A stretch of 64,000 nucleotides of DNA from NCBI GenBank assembly GCA_003118195.1, contig BEXV01000111.1, forward strand, positions 106,893 through 170,892. The letters run 5' to 3'. A program made the translations under genes and the position numbers. The stretch is from Hemicentrotus pulcherrimus. Lineage: Eukaryota; Echinodermata; Echinoidea; Camarodonta; Strongylocentrotidae. Of the stretch, positions 1 to 14,500 are shown piece after piece (positions within the stretch are counted from its first letter, which is position 1; every line of letters starts with the position of its first letter). The notes beneath the pieces were generated by a model. That model was not told the origin of the DNA, ran no database searches, and saw only the letters and a list, made by a program, of their open reading frames with translations.

Positions 1-122
1 CAAATTTCTTATCATTTTGATGATTCCAGAACCTTGCAGATGCTAGATGCTAGATGATCAACCTTTTCTGATCGATTCCACAACGTTTCTTTCACAATGC
101 ATGACCATAACTGGTCTTTACC
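1..122. mobile_element. MITE family A, third copy, reverse orientation, cut by the window edge
   Basis: Positions 1-122 read as the reverse complement of the left third of the family A copy at 44,394. The end ctggtctttacc is followed by TTAA at 123-126. The rest lies beyond coordinate 1. Confidence 0.85.
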
Positions 123-240
123 TTAAGCTAAGATGGAGTACCATCATACTCAATTGAAGACTTTACAAAGTTTGCTATCCTAAAGAATTACTGTAAAAAA
201 ATTAAATCCCTGTATGCTGAATTATCTCGTTCTCACAAGC

Positions 241-282
241 TTAATGCTGGGACCGCCCTGTTCCTGATGGCAATAGGTTAAG
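241..282. repeat. Short dispersed repeat, copy 1
   Basis: About 78% identical over 41 bp to 2967-3007 (shared cores gggaccgcc and aataggttaa). Confidence 0.45.
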
Positions 283-2966
283 AAATATGAATCATGCAAA
301 AGAAAAAATTGAATGAAATCTGAAAGGCTTACAGCTTTTTCAGTACTAGTTTCTGATTGTCATATACAAACTATCAAATATAGCAAATATCAAGATTGTG
401 TCAATAGAGTGTCAAAATATTTTATTTTTAGTTTACTGTATCAATATTTTGGAATTTCCATTAGAACATGAAACTTACTGTCAAGTATTATTCCATGTTT
501 TTCTTCTTTTAAAATTTATTCTACAGGTCGTTTCGACACTTTCCAACACTTAAAGCTCAGCAAAGCTTAAGCTCTCCCCACTCTTGAGTCATATACTGCA
601 CTAGCAATTATTCAACTCTATATTCATAATATTCTATTTCGTAAACCTTGGATGTTTTTATAATGCTTTCATTGCACTGACATGGGCATGAAGTGATGTC
701 AAGTTGTCTACTTTTTCAGGAAGATAATGCTATACATTACGTTAATATTCATGTTCTATTGTCTTAAAGGAAATACAAAGTTTTGGGAAATTTTGAAAAT
801 TTGGTGGATAATGATTCTTTACAATTTTGATATATTTGGATGCCCCTGTGAATGTATAATAAGCACTAAAAAAATTAGCCCCTAAAACACTTCTGGTTTC
901 GAGAAAAAATGAAAATAAAAATTTATTGGTGCTCCCGATAAATTTTGATAAATTTCAAATAGCGCATACGGCCGTACAATGGTAGCTGCGACCCTGAAAA
1001 TGTCAGAATATGTACTTGTGATATATACCTACCAAACGGGAATAGCTTATTGGTCAAAATTAGTCAAGAAACATTGTTTTATAGCTTAATTAATATCTTG
1101 ACCTTGAGAGGGTGCTATACAACATAAGGAGTTTGTTATTAATAATTTCATAACTTTAGACTCGATTTCAACCGGGACAACGATCATTGCATATTGTAGG
1201 ATCGCATATGCTTCCAATATGTTCATTTGAACCAAATTCATGACCTCATACGAAAACTTTGTATTACCTTAAATACCTCCCTTGTATTTTAGATATGAAA
1301 TATGTATTTATATATTTATGTATTTTGTATCACACTTAAAGGGATCCGGTAACCTTGTCTCAGATTCTGAAACAAAATTCTGGATTTATCTTATGATACA
1401 ATGATAATTATAAACCTTTAGGTCAGTCAGGAACCCCATGACTTTCACAAGGCGATCACCTGCCTGATTATCAAGATATTCATGATTGGAATTACAAATT
1501 TTGAAAACCGTTCGCCTGACGGTTTTTATAAGACTACAGTCTATTGGGGGAAGCGAGTATGGTAAAACCGGTCACTCAAAGATTTTCACTTTTTTGAGGC
1601 ACTTCTTGATCATTTTGAAGCGCAATTTTTTTAGGGCTTCAATATTACACCATATCACAGACACTGATAACACATAGGGCCGTGTATCTCAGATTTAACA
1701 TTCCCTTTAATATGATTTTCAAATTTTCCATGCAAAGAACAGAAATCAGTTCTATATAATACACTACAGTCCAATTACATTTACATAATTTTGTTCCAAA
1801 TAAGTCTTTTAAATATTGTTGCATTTCAGGACTGTGACCTCCCCATCCCAAGTAGAGATGGTGAAACAGACGAACTAGTCGGCACAATTTCAAATGTGCA
1901 TACTACATTGATAACAAATGGGATTACACTGTGCCCTTTCGAGAAAATTCATATTTTAGGAATTACCCAATTTCACATTGATTTGTATCAATACTGATGT
2001 GGCATGGTGCGGGTTCATTTTATGATTTGAAAGTCTGATTGGATCGTGAATATGAAATATTTGAGACACAAAACAATGTTCTGGTACCCATATGTTTCAT
2101 GCTCATAAAAATAGATTGAATTATATATTTATGGTTACACTGAAACAGAATGGAGAAAAGGCAGATTTGAGGCTGACATAAAATTTGAGTTTACAAAGGT
2201 TGAACACATCTATAATGCTTGTGTAAAAAACATGTCTCACGAAAGGAGCACCTCAAAAAAATAATAATTCATGGAGGTAATCACAATATTTTTAGGGGGC
2301 TCATTATTCTAGCAGGAATAATCAAGCTCATTAACAGTCAAATCTACTGTCATGTACAGGTTGTAAACACTCATGGAATGAAAAATAGCTTCCATCATTT
2401 TGGGGATGTGCTCTCAACATGTAATCAAAAGTTCTTTACAAACATTGCATGGATAAGAACAATAAAATATGTATCTTTGTTTGGTTGTCGTCACATCTAT
2501 GAAACTGAGGTCTATGAAAAATCTATTTTATACAGAATTACAATCACACCCAGTTCATTTTCATGATAGTATAGGCCAAATACATTAAAATGCAATACCT
2601 TTCCAATAACTTTTGTCATAATTTTCTTTAAAATTTTTCATTCAACAAAGTGTGTTTTTGAAGGATGCTGTCTGGCTTCCCACTGAAATTAATTTGTAAA
2701 ACAAATCAACAGAGAGAATCGTGTTACTGCTTGTCTGTGAGACATTTAACATCAATTGTACTTTAATTAGAAGTCAATGCTACTGTCACATTTGCTTAAA
2801 TCACTCTGATTAAACCATCGCTACACACAAACACTGAAATAATTTCCAGTTGATGATCAACGATGAAGCCCATGGATGTACTAATTTAGATTTTAATCAA
2901 ATCAATCTCACAGCAAGGTTGCCGTACTAACCCTTCGACTACTAAATTCTTTAATTCCCATAGGTT

Positions 2967-3007
2967 TTAATACAGGGACCGCCTGGTTTTTGAAGATAAT
3001 AGGTTAA
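2967..3007. repeat. Short dispersed repeat, copy 2
   Basis: Partner of 241-282 in the same orientation. Family and full extent unknown. Confidence 0.45.
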
Positions 3008-4440
3008 AAAGAAACCTGTCTTGGACCTAAATGCTAGCTTACACACAGCCACAGGGGAAACTCAAATTGGACACATGACTGGAGCATCATTTGTCAGGAA
3101 GTCCCTGAGACTTTTCAACTTCCTTTTCTTATAATTGAACGCACAAAGGAAAGCAATATATTTATACCACAAACAAAGTTGTTAACGTTGAATCGATTTG
3201 ACAAGCCGTACATTACGCCATATTATTGCAATTTATGAGAAACATCATACATTTCTAAAGTGCATTGTAGAGAAGTATGTTACCTCCCGAGGGTGATTTT
3301 GATTCAACCGTTGATGCACACTTTGATATATACAAAGCAATATATGGCTGTTTCCACTGCTTCATTTCTCAAGATCAAAATTGGGGACTATATATGGTGT
3401 GAACAACTCATGACTTTTCAGGTTTGTGGAGAAAAGGGAATGAACACAGCACTGGAACTTTACCTACATATAAATTGCAAGATATATCTGGCTGCTGAAA
3501 GCTAGATCACATGCACTTTCAAATACTGAGCTAACACGCTTTTTTCTTTCAGCAGATGATAAAGTATTTTTGCATACCCTAAACAAATTTTACAACTGAA
3601 TCAAATACTGATGAGTTCATACTGCATGTTGTGGTGATATATGAATACAAATGCTCATCTCACAACATTACCATAGGGATTCAAAGACACATAGGGACCT
3701 TCAAAAAGAGACTAGAAAAACATTTGTGAAAACAGGGCTGCTTGGCAAAGTGCACATATATACAGGGACATAAAAACAAGCCCCTCTGACTGCCCCACAT
3801 CCCACGGATGAATGGAAAGAGGAGGCCATATATAAACCACTTTATCACTAACAGACAATTCTATGACAAATGATTAGCGGTGCAGTCAAAATACAGCTAC
3901 AGGTACCCCTCCCGGGCATGCATATTGAGTGGGGAATCATTGAGTAATGTAAATGAGGAATATTTGCCTTTGTTGTAACATATACTACCATTCCCACTTT
4001 ATGAAACGGACTGCTCAAATGAATGCCTTCTTCAATACAAATCCATACAGTTTCCGTCTCTCTATTTGTTCTGCCAAAAAAAAAAGCTCAATAAGAAAAA
4101 CTTACAGGGAAATAAATATTCACACCACAAACAAACCCTAATTGAATAGTGTTTACAGTTATATCTAGAACTAGTACAGGTAAATAACTTTATTGAATTG
4201 TACTATATTATACAATAATATACGGTACATCAGTACATATCAAGACAAAAGTACGTGTAACAACAAGTATAATCAAAGGACATTTTAGAATGAAAAGTCT
4301 GAAGGATTTCATGGCTAGTAAAAGACATGAGAATAATATATTCTCTCTTGTTGTGATTATTCAGTAGGTCTGCTAGTTACAAGATTGTATATGAATGTAG
4401 AAAATGTAAATAGTTTTACTATTAACGTAAAAAGGAATAC

Positions 4441-4537
4441 CTTGTAATTCGGCTGCAGTCATAGAAGAAATATTCCCTGCTGATGATTTCTATACCAGAC
4501 GGGTCCACAGCCAATGACAGAGTCAAAGCAATATGAT
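4441..4537 (-). CDS. PLXNB: Plexin exon 7 (end of first IPT-like segment, residues 602-633; last exon in window)
   Basis: Acceptor ttcaatgtag, donor gtattc; 97 nt, phase 1 in and phase 2 out. Together with exon 6 it gives [12 protein letters not shown] and then [12 protein letters not shown]. The F-F-Y-D-C motif is the conserved strand just before the second PSI domain of plexins. The next exon, expected to start the second PSI, is not recognisable in 1-4440 and is probably outside the window. Confidence 0.85.
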
Positions 4538-5472
4538 CTACATTGAAAGAAAATAAAACAAATGTTATGGTATTCAATATGTCTTTAAGCATGAAATATC
4601 TCAGACAGGAGGCTATGTAAAATGCATGTCCATTCAAACCAAACATGCCAAAGGCAGGATTTCTATTTAATTGTCTATTTGGAGCCAGACGGGCATAAAA
4701 GGTAAAGACCAGTTCTGGTCATGCGATTGCATTGTGAAAGAAACATTATGGAATCGATCAGAAAAGGTTGATCATCTAGCATATAAGTATTGGTGCGTAC
4801 TGCAATCATCAAAATGATAAGAAATTTGGCCCATTCTTCGTACAGTTACAAGCACTATACACAGAAAGATGTACATGGGACTACCCTATATCTCTCACAG
4901 TCAAATAGAGAAACAAATTTACCAAATATATGAATTAATAGGCGGTTTCCCAGAATTTTTTTTTATCATCATGTACTTGTCAAAACATATTCTTTTACAT
5001 GATTGGTAATGAGAGCTTCCATTTCATTTTTTGAAATTGGGGCGTTTCCAATACTGGTCTTTTACCTTTAACACACATCATTTCAGAGAGTTAACACCCT
5101 TCTGGCTTCAAAGAGACAATATTGAAAGTATAGAAAAATAGTCAATCATTCCAGAAACCAAAGGAAACAAAAACCTTTAATATATTCCTTGACAGGAAGG
5201 CTTAGCCTTTTTGGCATTGCCATGTCAAACCAAAAATGAAAAATATCATCCCTACATGTCTGAACCAGGAATAGGAAACTTTTTTTATTGGAATTTCATG
5301 TTCAAAGGTCAATGTAATTTCAATTACCTGCATTTTCTCTTCTTTCTCAAATTCTCTCTCTCTCTCTCTCTCCCTTTCTCTCTCTCTCTCTCTCTTTCTC
5401 TCTCTCCATTTTTTTCTCTTTCTCCACCTTTCTCTCTAACTCTCCCTTTCTCTCCTCCTCCACTCCCCCACC

Positions 5473-5512
<40 letters not shown>

Positions 5513-8500
5513 CCCTTGAATACCTTCTATCCCAATTTCTCTCTTTCTCCCTTTCTCTCTCTTTCTCCCTTTCTCCCTCTTTATTTCTCTCTCTATCCTA
5601 AATGTTTTTGTTTTTCCCCCTTATTCTCTTATCTATCTTCGTCTCATCATATTATGCATGTGTATTGCAAACCCATTTACCACTCACTCTACGAACATAA
5701 ACAGGCAATTGCAGCACCCCATCGCCCAAAACATCCCATGTGCATTTCACTGTCATATCTCATCAAATTCATAAATCCTGAAGTAATACAAACCCTCGAG
5801 CCGCTGAAAACATTTTTGATCATTAGGAGAGACATGGATATTGGGGAGACAAATGGGGAGAATATAGTCTAAACAGATCTGGCAACATCTTAATCATGAG
5901 GATTACCAGGGAAGAGACGCGGATAAAAGAGGGATGCAATTTGGAAGAGGAAAGGAGTGTTTAGGATCATATCTTGAGACTGATGATCCATAGCAGTGAG
6001 TCAGCCAGCATTCCTACCCTAGACTCATCAGGTCTGAAGATGTTCCACACTGAATGTCTTCCGACCGCCCGACCGCCAGTCTTGAACAATATCATAATAT
6101 ATATGAGTAATCAAACCAGGCAAATGACCAACTTGATTGAAGATATATCTCCAGTTCAATATCCCCATTTTTCTTTAAAAGTTCTATTTAACAATTTGTC
6201 TACACACTCAACTGAAAATGGCTTCAAGCATCATCGGAATGTGTAGTTGATCTTCAGTTTTTATTCTTCACCATCCTCTTCCCATTATCAACATAAAAGC
6301 CATGAATTCAACCGCCATGCCCAGAAGCATTTATAGAACCTGGGCATTATCCTAATCATATTCCATCATACAATACTGTAATGTGCCTCGAGTGGAATTT
6401 GCAACATTATCACTTCCTTTCATTTCAGTTTCTTCATTTGCTCCCCAACTGCCGGGGGTAGGCAACTATTGGAGCTCAAGTATCCACTTAAGGATTCACT
6501 TAACATCTTGAGGGTGAGTAAGTTCACTTAAGAATGAAAGAAAAGTGTTTCACTCTGCTTCATATTTTTTTCCTGAGCATGGGTTACATAATCATATCAT
6601 ATGTGCTGTCTTTGGAAGGTCGCGAAGAGATTAGAGCAATAGATCATTAACCTCTTCGTCAGGCACATAGCCAACATGAATCGACAAATGTAATCAATAT
6701 TAACAGGATGATTAACAAACAAAAAATATGCAAGGACTTTAGTACTTGCATATGAGTAATCATACATTTGTTGTGCATAATTCAATTAAGAATTGTAAGA
6801 AAGGGTAATTTTCAGTAGTTACTCCAAACATTTTCTAATTTGTTAAGAGGATTAGATCAATAATATTGCTTACACAACATGACAGAGATATTAAGGTTTC
6901 CTCGGATACTGAAAGTAGTAAGAAAGTCTCTCACTGACAAGTGCAAATGCAGCTTTGTAGAAGCAATACCGATTGGGATTTTATGCCAATCAAGGGCATC
7001 ATCAATAACTGACAAAGTGTAGGCTTCTATCATTTCATTTCTTAGATAAGTTGGTGAGGAAATACCGGATGATGTATTGCCTCTATCCTCATCCCTAATT
7101 CATGATAAAGCCTTACACATTTATTATTAAAACCCTTGGCTGACCTCCACACCACCAAGACAGCCTGCAGCCACAGACTAGTCACCTCTAGCCTGTCCAG
7201 ACAATAATAGATTCTGTCACAACTTTTTATAGAAGAGGAGTTTCCTCTAGAGGACAAACCCATGAATCAATGGCCAATTATGGCACACGTGTCCTCAACT
7301 CCTACGAATCCCTCTTTCAGCGACCGAGGGGGTGTTCCACCCAAACCTAGGATACCCCAAGCCCGGTCTCTTTAATCCCCCGTACGGATTTAAATGTTAT
7401 CTCACCGCCATCTGACTGTATCTCTGGTAGTTCATTGGATGCTGGTGACTGACACGTAACGTTGTTGCCGACAGACGAGGTGAGCTTGGAGGTGATGTCA
7501 TCAAAGCGGCACGAGTAGGACCCACTCTCAAGAATCGGCAGGTGAGCAACGGAGAAAAAGATGTCCAACTGGAAAGAGAAATACAAATTCCACATGAAAT
7601 ATGATGAAGGAATTGACATTTGATATTAAGGAAGCATAGAATCTGATTGAAGTATGAGAAGGAACACAGGAGTCTACAATTACACATTTATCTCACTGTA
7701 AATGTTTCCGAAATGGCACAGTACCGAATTTCCCCAAATTTGGTTTCTCTGCCATAAATGAGTCAAGACATAAATATGTTTCTCAAAGATGACACTGCTT
7801 GCTGGAATGCTTGTAACATAACATATGGGTTTCCAGTCTCTGCATAAAAAGAAAGATAAACAGGAATGCAAGGACCAATTTCTGATTCCTGCAAAAGGGA
7901 ATTTCCATTCTTAACTTCATCTGTACTCAAGGAGCAAGAGTTCAACTTTCAAACATATTGTTACATCCATGCAAAAATGATTATAAACCATCATGAATGA
8001 TGAATGAAATGAATGAAAGATAAATGAATAAAAATCAAAAAAATAGTTGGCGTAACTACATATAAATGCATGGGCTTATGGTTTCATGTTACATGGGTTT
8101 TGCTTGAAAACTATAAGTATTGTTTACACCAACTTTGACACTTTTCTAGGTACCTTCCAGCTGGCATATCACTCTCAGGCACACAAGAGAGAAAACGAAT
8201 CATGACTTTCAGTTTCAACAAATAGAATGGGGAAAGAGTTGATAGTGTTATAATGCGCCAATCCTGATTATGCTCAAGACTTCTGAACATGTCTGCAAAG
8301 TTGTGATATTCAGGTAGGTAGAGCTGGAACTACTAGGACGGCAGATGGCTGTAAATCCAATTATGCCTTATTCACTTTTTTTCTCTCCTAACACAAATTT
8401 GATGGTTGCACTTCATTAATCAGTAGAGCTCCTGTAATTCTCCTGTCAAGTTTTCAGCTGCTGAATATTTATTTACAGTGGTGAGCAATTGAAATAAACT

Positions 8501-11500
8501 AATGTGCTCATTAATTACTCTCAAGCTCTCAACATTCCTGCCCCCCCCCAATTTTTTTTCACCCATGGTACAAACTCAATGCATGTATTAACAGAAAATG
8601 ATTTTTATGTACATATAAACATTACATGATTATTTAATCGGTAGCCTGAATTTGCAGATGATTTCATTTTCTAAAAGTATCTGTTTTATTCTGCTTCATT
8701 TCATAATTCCCTGTATACATTAGTTTTGTAATGAAATGACTTTACATCAACAACATACAACTTGTGTAATTTTCACCTATTTGGTCATTTCATCAAAATC
8801 CTTTTAAACTTCTAGGCAGAATACATAGACAAGTATAAGATAGAAAGTATTTTGACCACATTGTAGTTTGCCAGTTTGTCTATGATTAACCGTTATCAAA
8901 AACTAAAATTAAAATGCCAGCAGGGTTTATCCTATTTTACAGTGATTTTAGATCTGTTTTCTTTTTAGAAAATATATATACACATCAATGTCAAATAAAG
9001 GCTTGAGGCTGAAATTTGGAAAATCTAATTTAGAGTTAAACATATGGCAAAGACATTGTTTTTCCCTGGTACACGGGTTAATGCCTTCTGCACATTTTCT
9101 TCGCTAACTTCAGCAGGCCCCTCTCCATTACAAGCATGGTCTCTGATTGCTGAAATTATCAAATAACTCTGCATAATTTATCAGACGGCCTCAAGCCACT
9201 ATGCTATATCCTTCAACGATGAATGCTAAAAAGAGTCCACATTGGTCATGAATATAAATCTAGTTATCTGTTGGAATGGTCTCTGAGTGAAAGTATTGTG
9301 AAACTCTATCCCACGTATCCCCCCTTGGCGGGAGAAAGTGCGGCTTGTGAAACCACCATGAAATTGGGAAGTATGCTTTGTTAAATACATGCATGTAGCT
9401 ATGCATAATCAATAAGACATACTAAAAGCACTATGAGAAGCGTAATGAGCTTTCAAACCACAACCTGTCAGTCTGAAAAAGTTAAACGATAAAAGTACTC
9501 TGAATTATCTCAGGATGACAGGGTTCTTCTGGGGAGAACAAAACCTGTATCACAAAAAATATAAGATGTAGATAAGAAATGAATTGCCTTTGCCTAGCTC
9601 TCTCATAAAGTTCTGCAATGTTTGTAAAGTTCCTCTGGAAGCTATATTTGGAAATATAATTTAAAGGGCTGAAGATTAGGAATGATTTCAGAAAAGCAGA
9701 TCAACACTTCTGATATGCTGGATGGCTGGATGCAACCTTCACTATGAACATGACTGACAAAGAAAGCGGACAAAATATACAGTTCCTCAAGTAGACAAAG
9801 GAACATCCCTTCACTGCTATTATGTAAAAAGGTGAATATGCATGTGACATCTGTTCTACACATTTTTACATAATAGCAGTGAAGGGATGTTTCTTTGTTT
9901 ACCTGAGGAACTATATATTTTGTCCCGTCCGCTTTCTTTGACATTCATGTTCATAGTGCTTTTCCGTGTTTGATCCAGAAATTCAACGACCGGTAGTGAG
10001 AAACAATATTTTGACAATTCTGACACTCATTTGCTCTTCCAAATGTTGATCAAACCCTTTACTTTTTAGTGAAAAAACATCCAAAAGTAGATACTAGACA
10101 AAACGATCCAGACATTAATAAAACAATCAGGTCTGTAAATCCTTTTCAACCCTGTAAACACTCTAAACTCTCATCACATGTACAAGTGCTAAAAAGTAGA
10201 ATAAATGAATTCAAATTAGTAAAGTCAGAAACACTGCTGAAAATGTGAACACATGTATGACAACATTTACCTTGTATCATGAAGGAGGTAGTCTCCTTGG
10301 TATCCAATACCTTTACCTTATCAGTAAGGAACGTGCAAAATATGTTATTTCACAGTATTTTATAAGAGAGAACATTAATACTTAGTGTATATCATCTCTA
10401 ATCTCTATCTCTTAATCCAGTTGCCAAATGTAGGACAGAGTATATATAGACTTCAGTTCGGCTATTCAGTCTTCCCAGATATCCCTTTAAGTTTTATAAT
10501 GCAGAGACTAAATGGATTTTAATTCAATTATTTCTGGCAAATGTGGTGATTATCCCGATCACATCTTGGGAATGTACTTATGACGGCTTGCCATTCCAAA
10601 ATTTCCACTCTCTTCTCACATAAATTACATTTGCTCTGTATATATTCACCTTGTAATGTGTGCGAGTATGGGTCCCATATGTACTGGATGAGTGGATTTC
10701 CAAATGTAAAAATTCTCTCCCTTCACTTGATTAAAACTTTATGGTTTACCGGTATTTTTGAAAATGGAATGCAATTTTAATTGCATTAATTCAATCATTT
10801 ATTCCTCTTCTTTAGCCAAGATTGCCTATTCGGTCATTAAAACATTGTTGCACTTAAGGGCCCCAAAGACAAAAACACATGAGAGTGAACCATACTGTAT
10901 GTACATGTATATTATGTATATAGACAACAAAATTATATTACAAAAATAAATGATTTGAAAAAAATGGTAAAAAATATAATCCAAGCGGCCCGATGAGGGT
11001 AAGAGGAGAAATCATGCAATTGACTATTGGATACTTCAGTAGAATTACGGTACTTTAGAAACAGTATTTACCTAGTTTAGGTCTTAAAAGAAGACGGATG
11101 TGTCTAATCATCTTTCTAACCAATAGGAAAAGAATATGGTATGAATATTGCCTTGAAAATGCCAATAATAATTTGAATTTCCCTTAGGCAGTGAGCAGGA
11201 CAACTGTCTATCTTCTACTGCAGGTATTCCATGTATTGAATTCAGAAGTTTATTTACATACCACTGGAAAGCAAACACGGTGGATATAATCTGATAACAT
11301 TGTTATCCTGATCTGCAAGGTAAGCTTGTAATAGGATGGGAATATGAAGGAGATAACCCTATTATCATCTTTACTTGATACATGTAGGCAGGTGTTACAA
11401 TTGAAGACCATAGAATGACAAACAGGTAACTTGATTCCCTCCTAGAATCCGATTGAGAATACATCAATCTTATTATTTCCTCCTTTCACATTAGTAAACT

Positions 11501-14500
11501 GTACATGTATGTAAAAACTTCTTAGGTGATTTAATAAAGCAATGAATAAATATTTCAATTTAGATTGACATTGTTAATCCTGTGATATATTGCTTATCGT
11601 GCAGGGCTCCCTAATACGAAGGAGAGGTGATAATGCTTTGTTTGAAAATCATAGATGTGTAAAAGAAACATTGAATAGAGACACAAAGACGTACAGTACA
11701 GGAAAAACAGAGACAGAAAAAAAAGAGAGAAAAACAGAGACGGAGGGAGGGAGACAGCATGTACACAGCAAGAACAGTGGAGGAAAAGAGAAGGAGAGAG
11801 ATGGAGGGGAAAGGGGAGAGAAGGAAGGGAGAGGAAGAGGGAGAGGAAGGGGGAGGGGGAGATAATGAAACTCATCATACAAAAATTTCAAATTTTTAAA
11901 TCATCACTCAACATAAAAAGCAAAGAAAATGCCACCCCAAAAATTTGCCATCACTATACATAAAGGCCCCAAAATTAAGTATTTAAAATATGTAACAATA
12001 TTCACAAATCAAAGGTATCAAATCAATACTTGACATAATCTTTCATTTCACTTATTTGATGGTCTACACAGGTGTAAGAAAATACACAACCAGACATCTG
12101 GTTGCAGAGGTGGGATATCAAGATGTAAAGAGTAAAGCCTTTCTCAGGCAGGATGGAGTATACTAAAAAAAATATTTTAAAAATTATATCAAATGCCATA
12201 GCAAATAAAATGATTCTATGCATCAATTAATGGTAAGCTAGATCCAATAATTAGATGAGTGTATGCAACAAAGATCTACCCCTCCCCTACTTCATATATA
12301 ATCTTTCATGATGTAGAAAAAGCTAACGGTATTTCATTTTGTCCCCAGTAATCAATATTTTTGTGAGGCAGTTGACAGCATCATGTGTAAACATTGCTTA
12401 AACAAAGTGTCAGTTTATTCTATTGTATTGTAGTCATGCAAATAAACACTTAATAACATTGGCAACATGAACTACCAATTCAATCAAAGCTGTCATTAAA
12501 ATTCAATGGAATTCGCTCTTCAGTATTGAAGAGACTTTACCTCCAAACCAAGATTCTTCCAGATATAATAATTATCATTCCCTTGCACACACCTAGTATC
12601 AAATAAAGTACAAGACACTAATATTTATCATGCAGAAGGTTGATGATGGTCACTTGCAATGTCATAAAGAAAGACATGAGACAATACCATTTAAAAAGGT
12701 CTAATTCAATGTTTCACGGAACAAAATCCCACTCATTTCCTTAGTTTTGGGCCCCACGTATGTACATGTCACACTTCTCTCATCCTGTGTCTACAGGAAG
12801 TCCGGTCTTTCGACCAGTCCCTGCATCATAGATACCACTGTTTACCAATGGACAGGTACATTACATGTAAGTGGGCACAGGCAGCCGATGCTCTACCACA
12901 ATCGGATGCTCCAGAGTGTCAGCAGTTTGCTGAAAGCTTTGACAGTATATGTTTGAATCTTTGCAATAATGAGGAGTACAGGTAGGATCCCTACTGCTAA
13001 CTTCTCACTAAATGTCAGAGAAATGTTTTAGTCCACCAAAACATTCCTCAAGTATATCATTTTGCATACATATCTTCATGTAAGACACATGGGGTAAAAC
13101 AATTTTGATGAACACTTTGAAGTGTTAATGATTTGACAAAGTACATCTGTCTGGATTTAAACTATATTTCATAACTGATTTCAAGAGTTAATCAATGTAA
13201 TTTCATATCAATGATTAGTATGACAGATCTTGAACTTTATTAAACTGTAATCCAACAATTTGATGTAGAGTTTTGACCTGAGCAATTAGATATTGTACAA
13301 ATAGAGGTTATGCTAGCTCACTGGCACTTTAAAAAGCTACTTAGAATGAAGAGACAAGTTCTTTCAAAGGGCGAGAGAAAAGTAAAGACTGTAAAAATAA
13401 AAAGGAACAGTGGTATCCTTTTATGCAGAAAATGAGAAAAATTGGGCATACTGTATATATGCCATACACAATAACAGGAACAATCCAATGGTATTCTACC
13501 TATAACATCACTTCCGGTAGCCATCAGGCAGCTTCTGGAATTGACATTTTAACAGGATATTATTGTCAAATTACCAGACAAAACAACAAACAGTAATAAA
13601 TAATGATAATAGTATATTACATTGCTGCTTATAGAGTGCTATGGAAAATATAGAAAATAAATTCTCACAGATTCCAACGAAACTAATACTGAACGTTCAA
13701 GATTATAAATAAATGGCATGTGCCAAACAATTATTGTAGAAAATGTATAATGGCTGAGAAATGGGCATAGAAAGGTAAGGAAATCTGAGAAAGTCAATGT
13801 GTGCAAATGAGACTTATAGTTTTTATCAAAGATGATGCCCAGTAAGTTTTTGTGCATTTGTTTGTATTTCACTGGTTTAAACAATGTACTGCAGGATAGA
13901 CAATCCGGAATAATTCAAAGCAATTTTCTCTCAAAAAAGAATTCCCATACCAGAGCTCAAGAGTAGCTTTAAGATTCTACACTTTGAAGTACTCATTCTC
14001 CATTCCCAATGGGAGCATTCCATTCAGTCACCTGTTTACAAGTGCCGTACATTCTAATCTAACCACCATGATGTTCTCACATGCTCCTCTGTACCCAGTG
14101 AACACCCTGGTGAATAAAATGCCTTGCTCAAGGACAAATGTGCCATGCCAGGGAGATAGGACATTAATGAACTGTGACATCAAGAAATAGATAAACCCCA
14201 AAGTGTCAATTTAGATGAATAATAAATTCAGCCCACTGAACAAGGATGATATTCCACCACCATATCTAAGTAAACAAAGGCATCAAATATTGATACTTGT
14301 GGGTACATTACTTCTGTCATTTTGCACAGCACACAAATCACACTGTGCAGGTCAAATGAATCATCATTGTGATGTAAATTAAAGAAATTTGATTAGTCAT
14401 TTAACAAACATTGATTTTACACCTATGTTGATTGATTCTAACACCAGATAAAATGCCCAAGGCCAGAATAAATATTACACACAGTGGTCTCCAGTTCCAA

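Larger units (their letters stand above)
123..4440 (-). other. Plexin intron 7 (continues beyond the window)
   Basis: No exon of the following PSI domain was recognised on the minus strand. The stretch is AT-rich with two copies of a 41-bp dispersed repeat; the family A MITE fragment sits at the window edge just before it. Otherwise I see nothing in it. Confidence 0.6.
4538..7405 (-). other. Plexin intron 6
   Basis: Holds the nested MITE pair (4674-5118) and the CT tract (5352-5598). The part nearest exon 6, about 7,130-7,380, is less AT-rich but shows no exon signals. Confidence 0.75.

Noticed and set aside
3684..3729. End of a LINE reverse transcriptase (frame GTFKKRLEKHL then stop)
   Set aside because: Only about 20 residues with weak resemblance; chance cannot be excluded.
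5211..5872. Ser/Leu/Phe-rich open frames
   Set aside because: They are translations of the CT tract and its neighbour, with no splice or domain support.
11590..11891. Arg/Gly/Glu-rich and Ser/Pro-rich frames on both strands
   Set aside because: Direct result of the purine repeat; all frames are open because the repeat has few stop codons.
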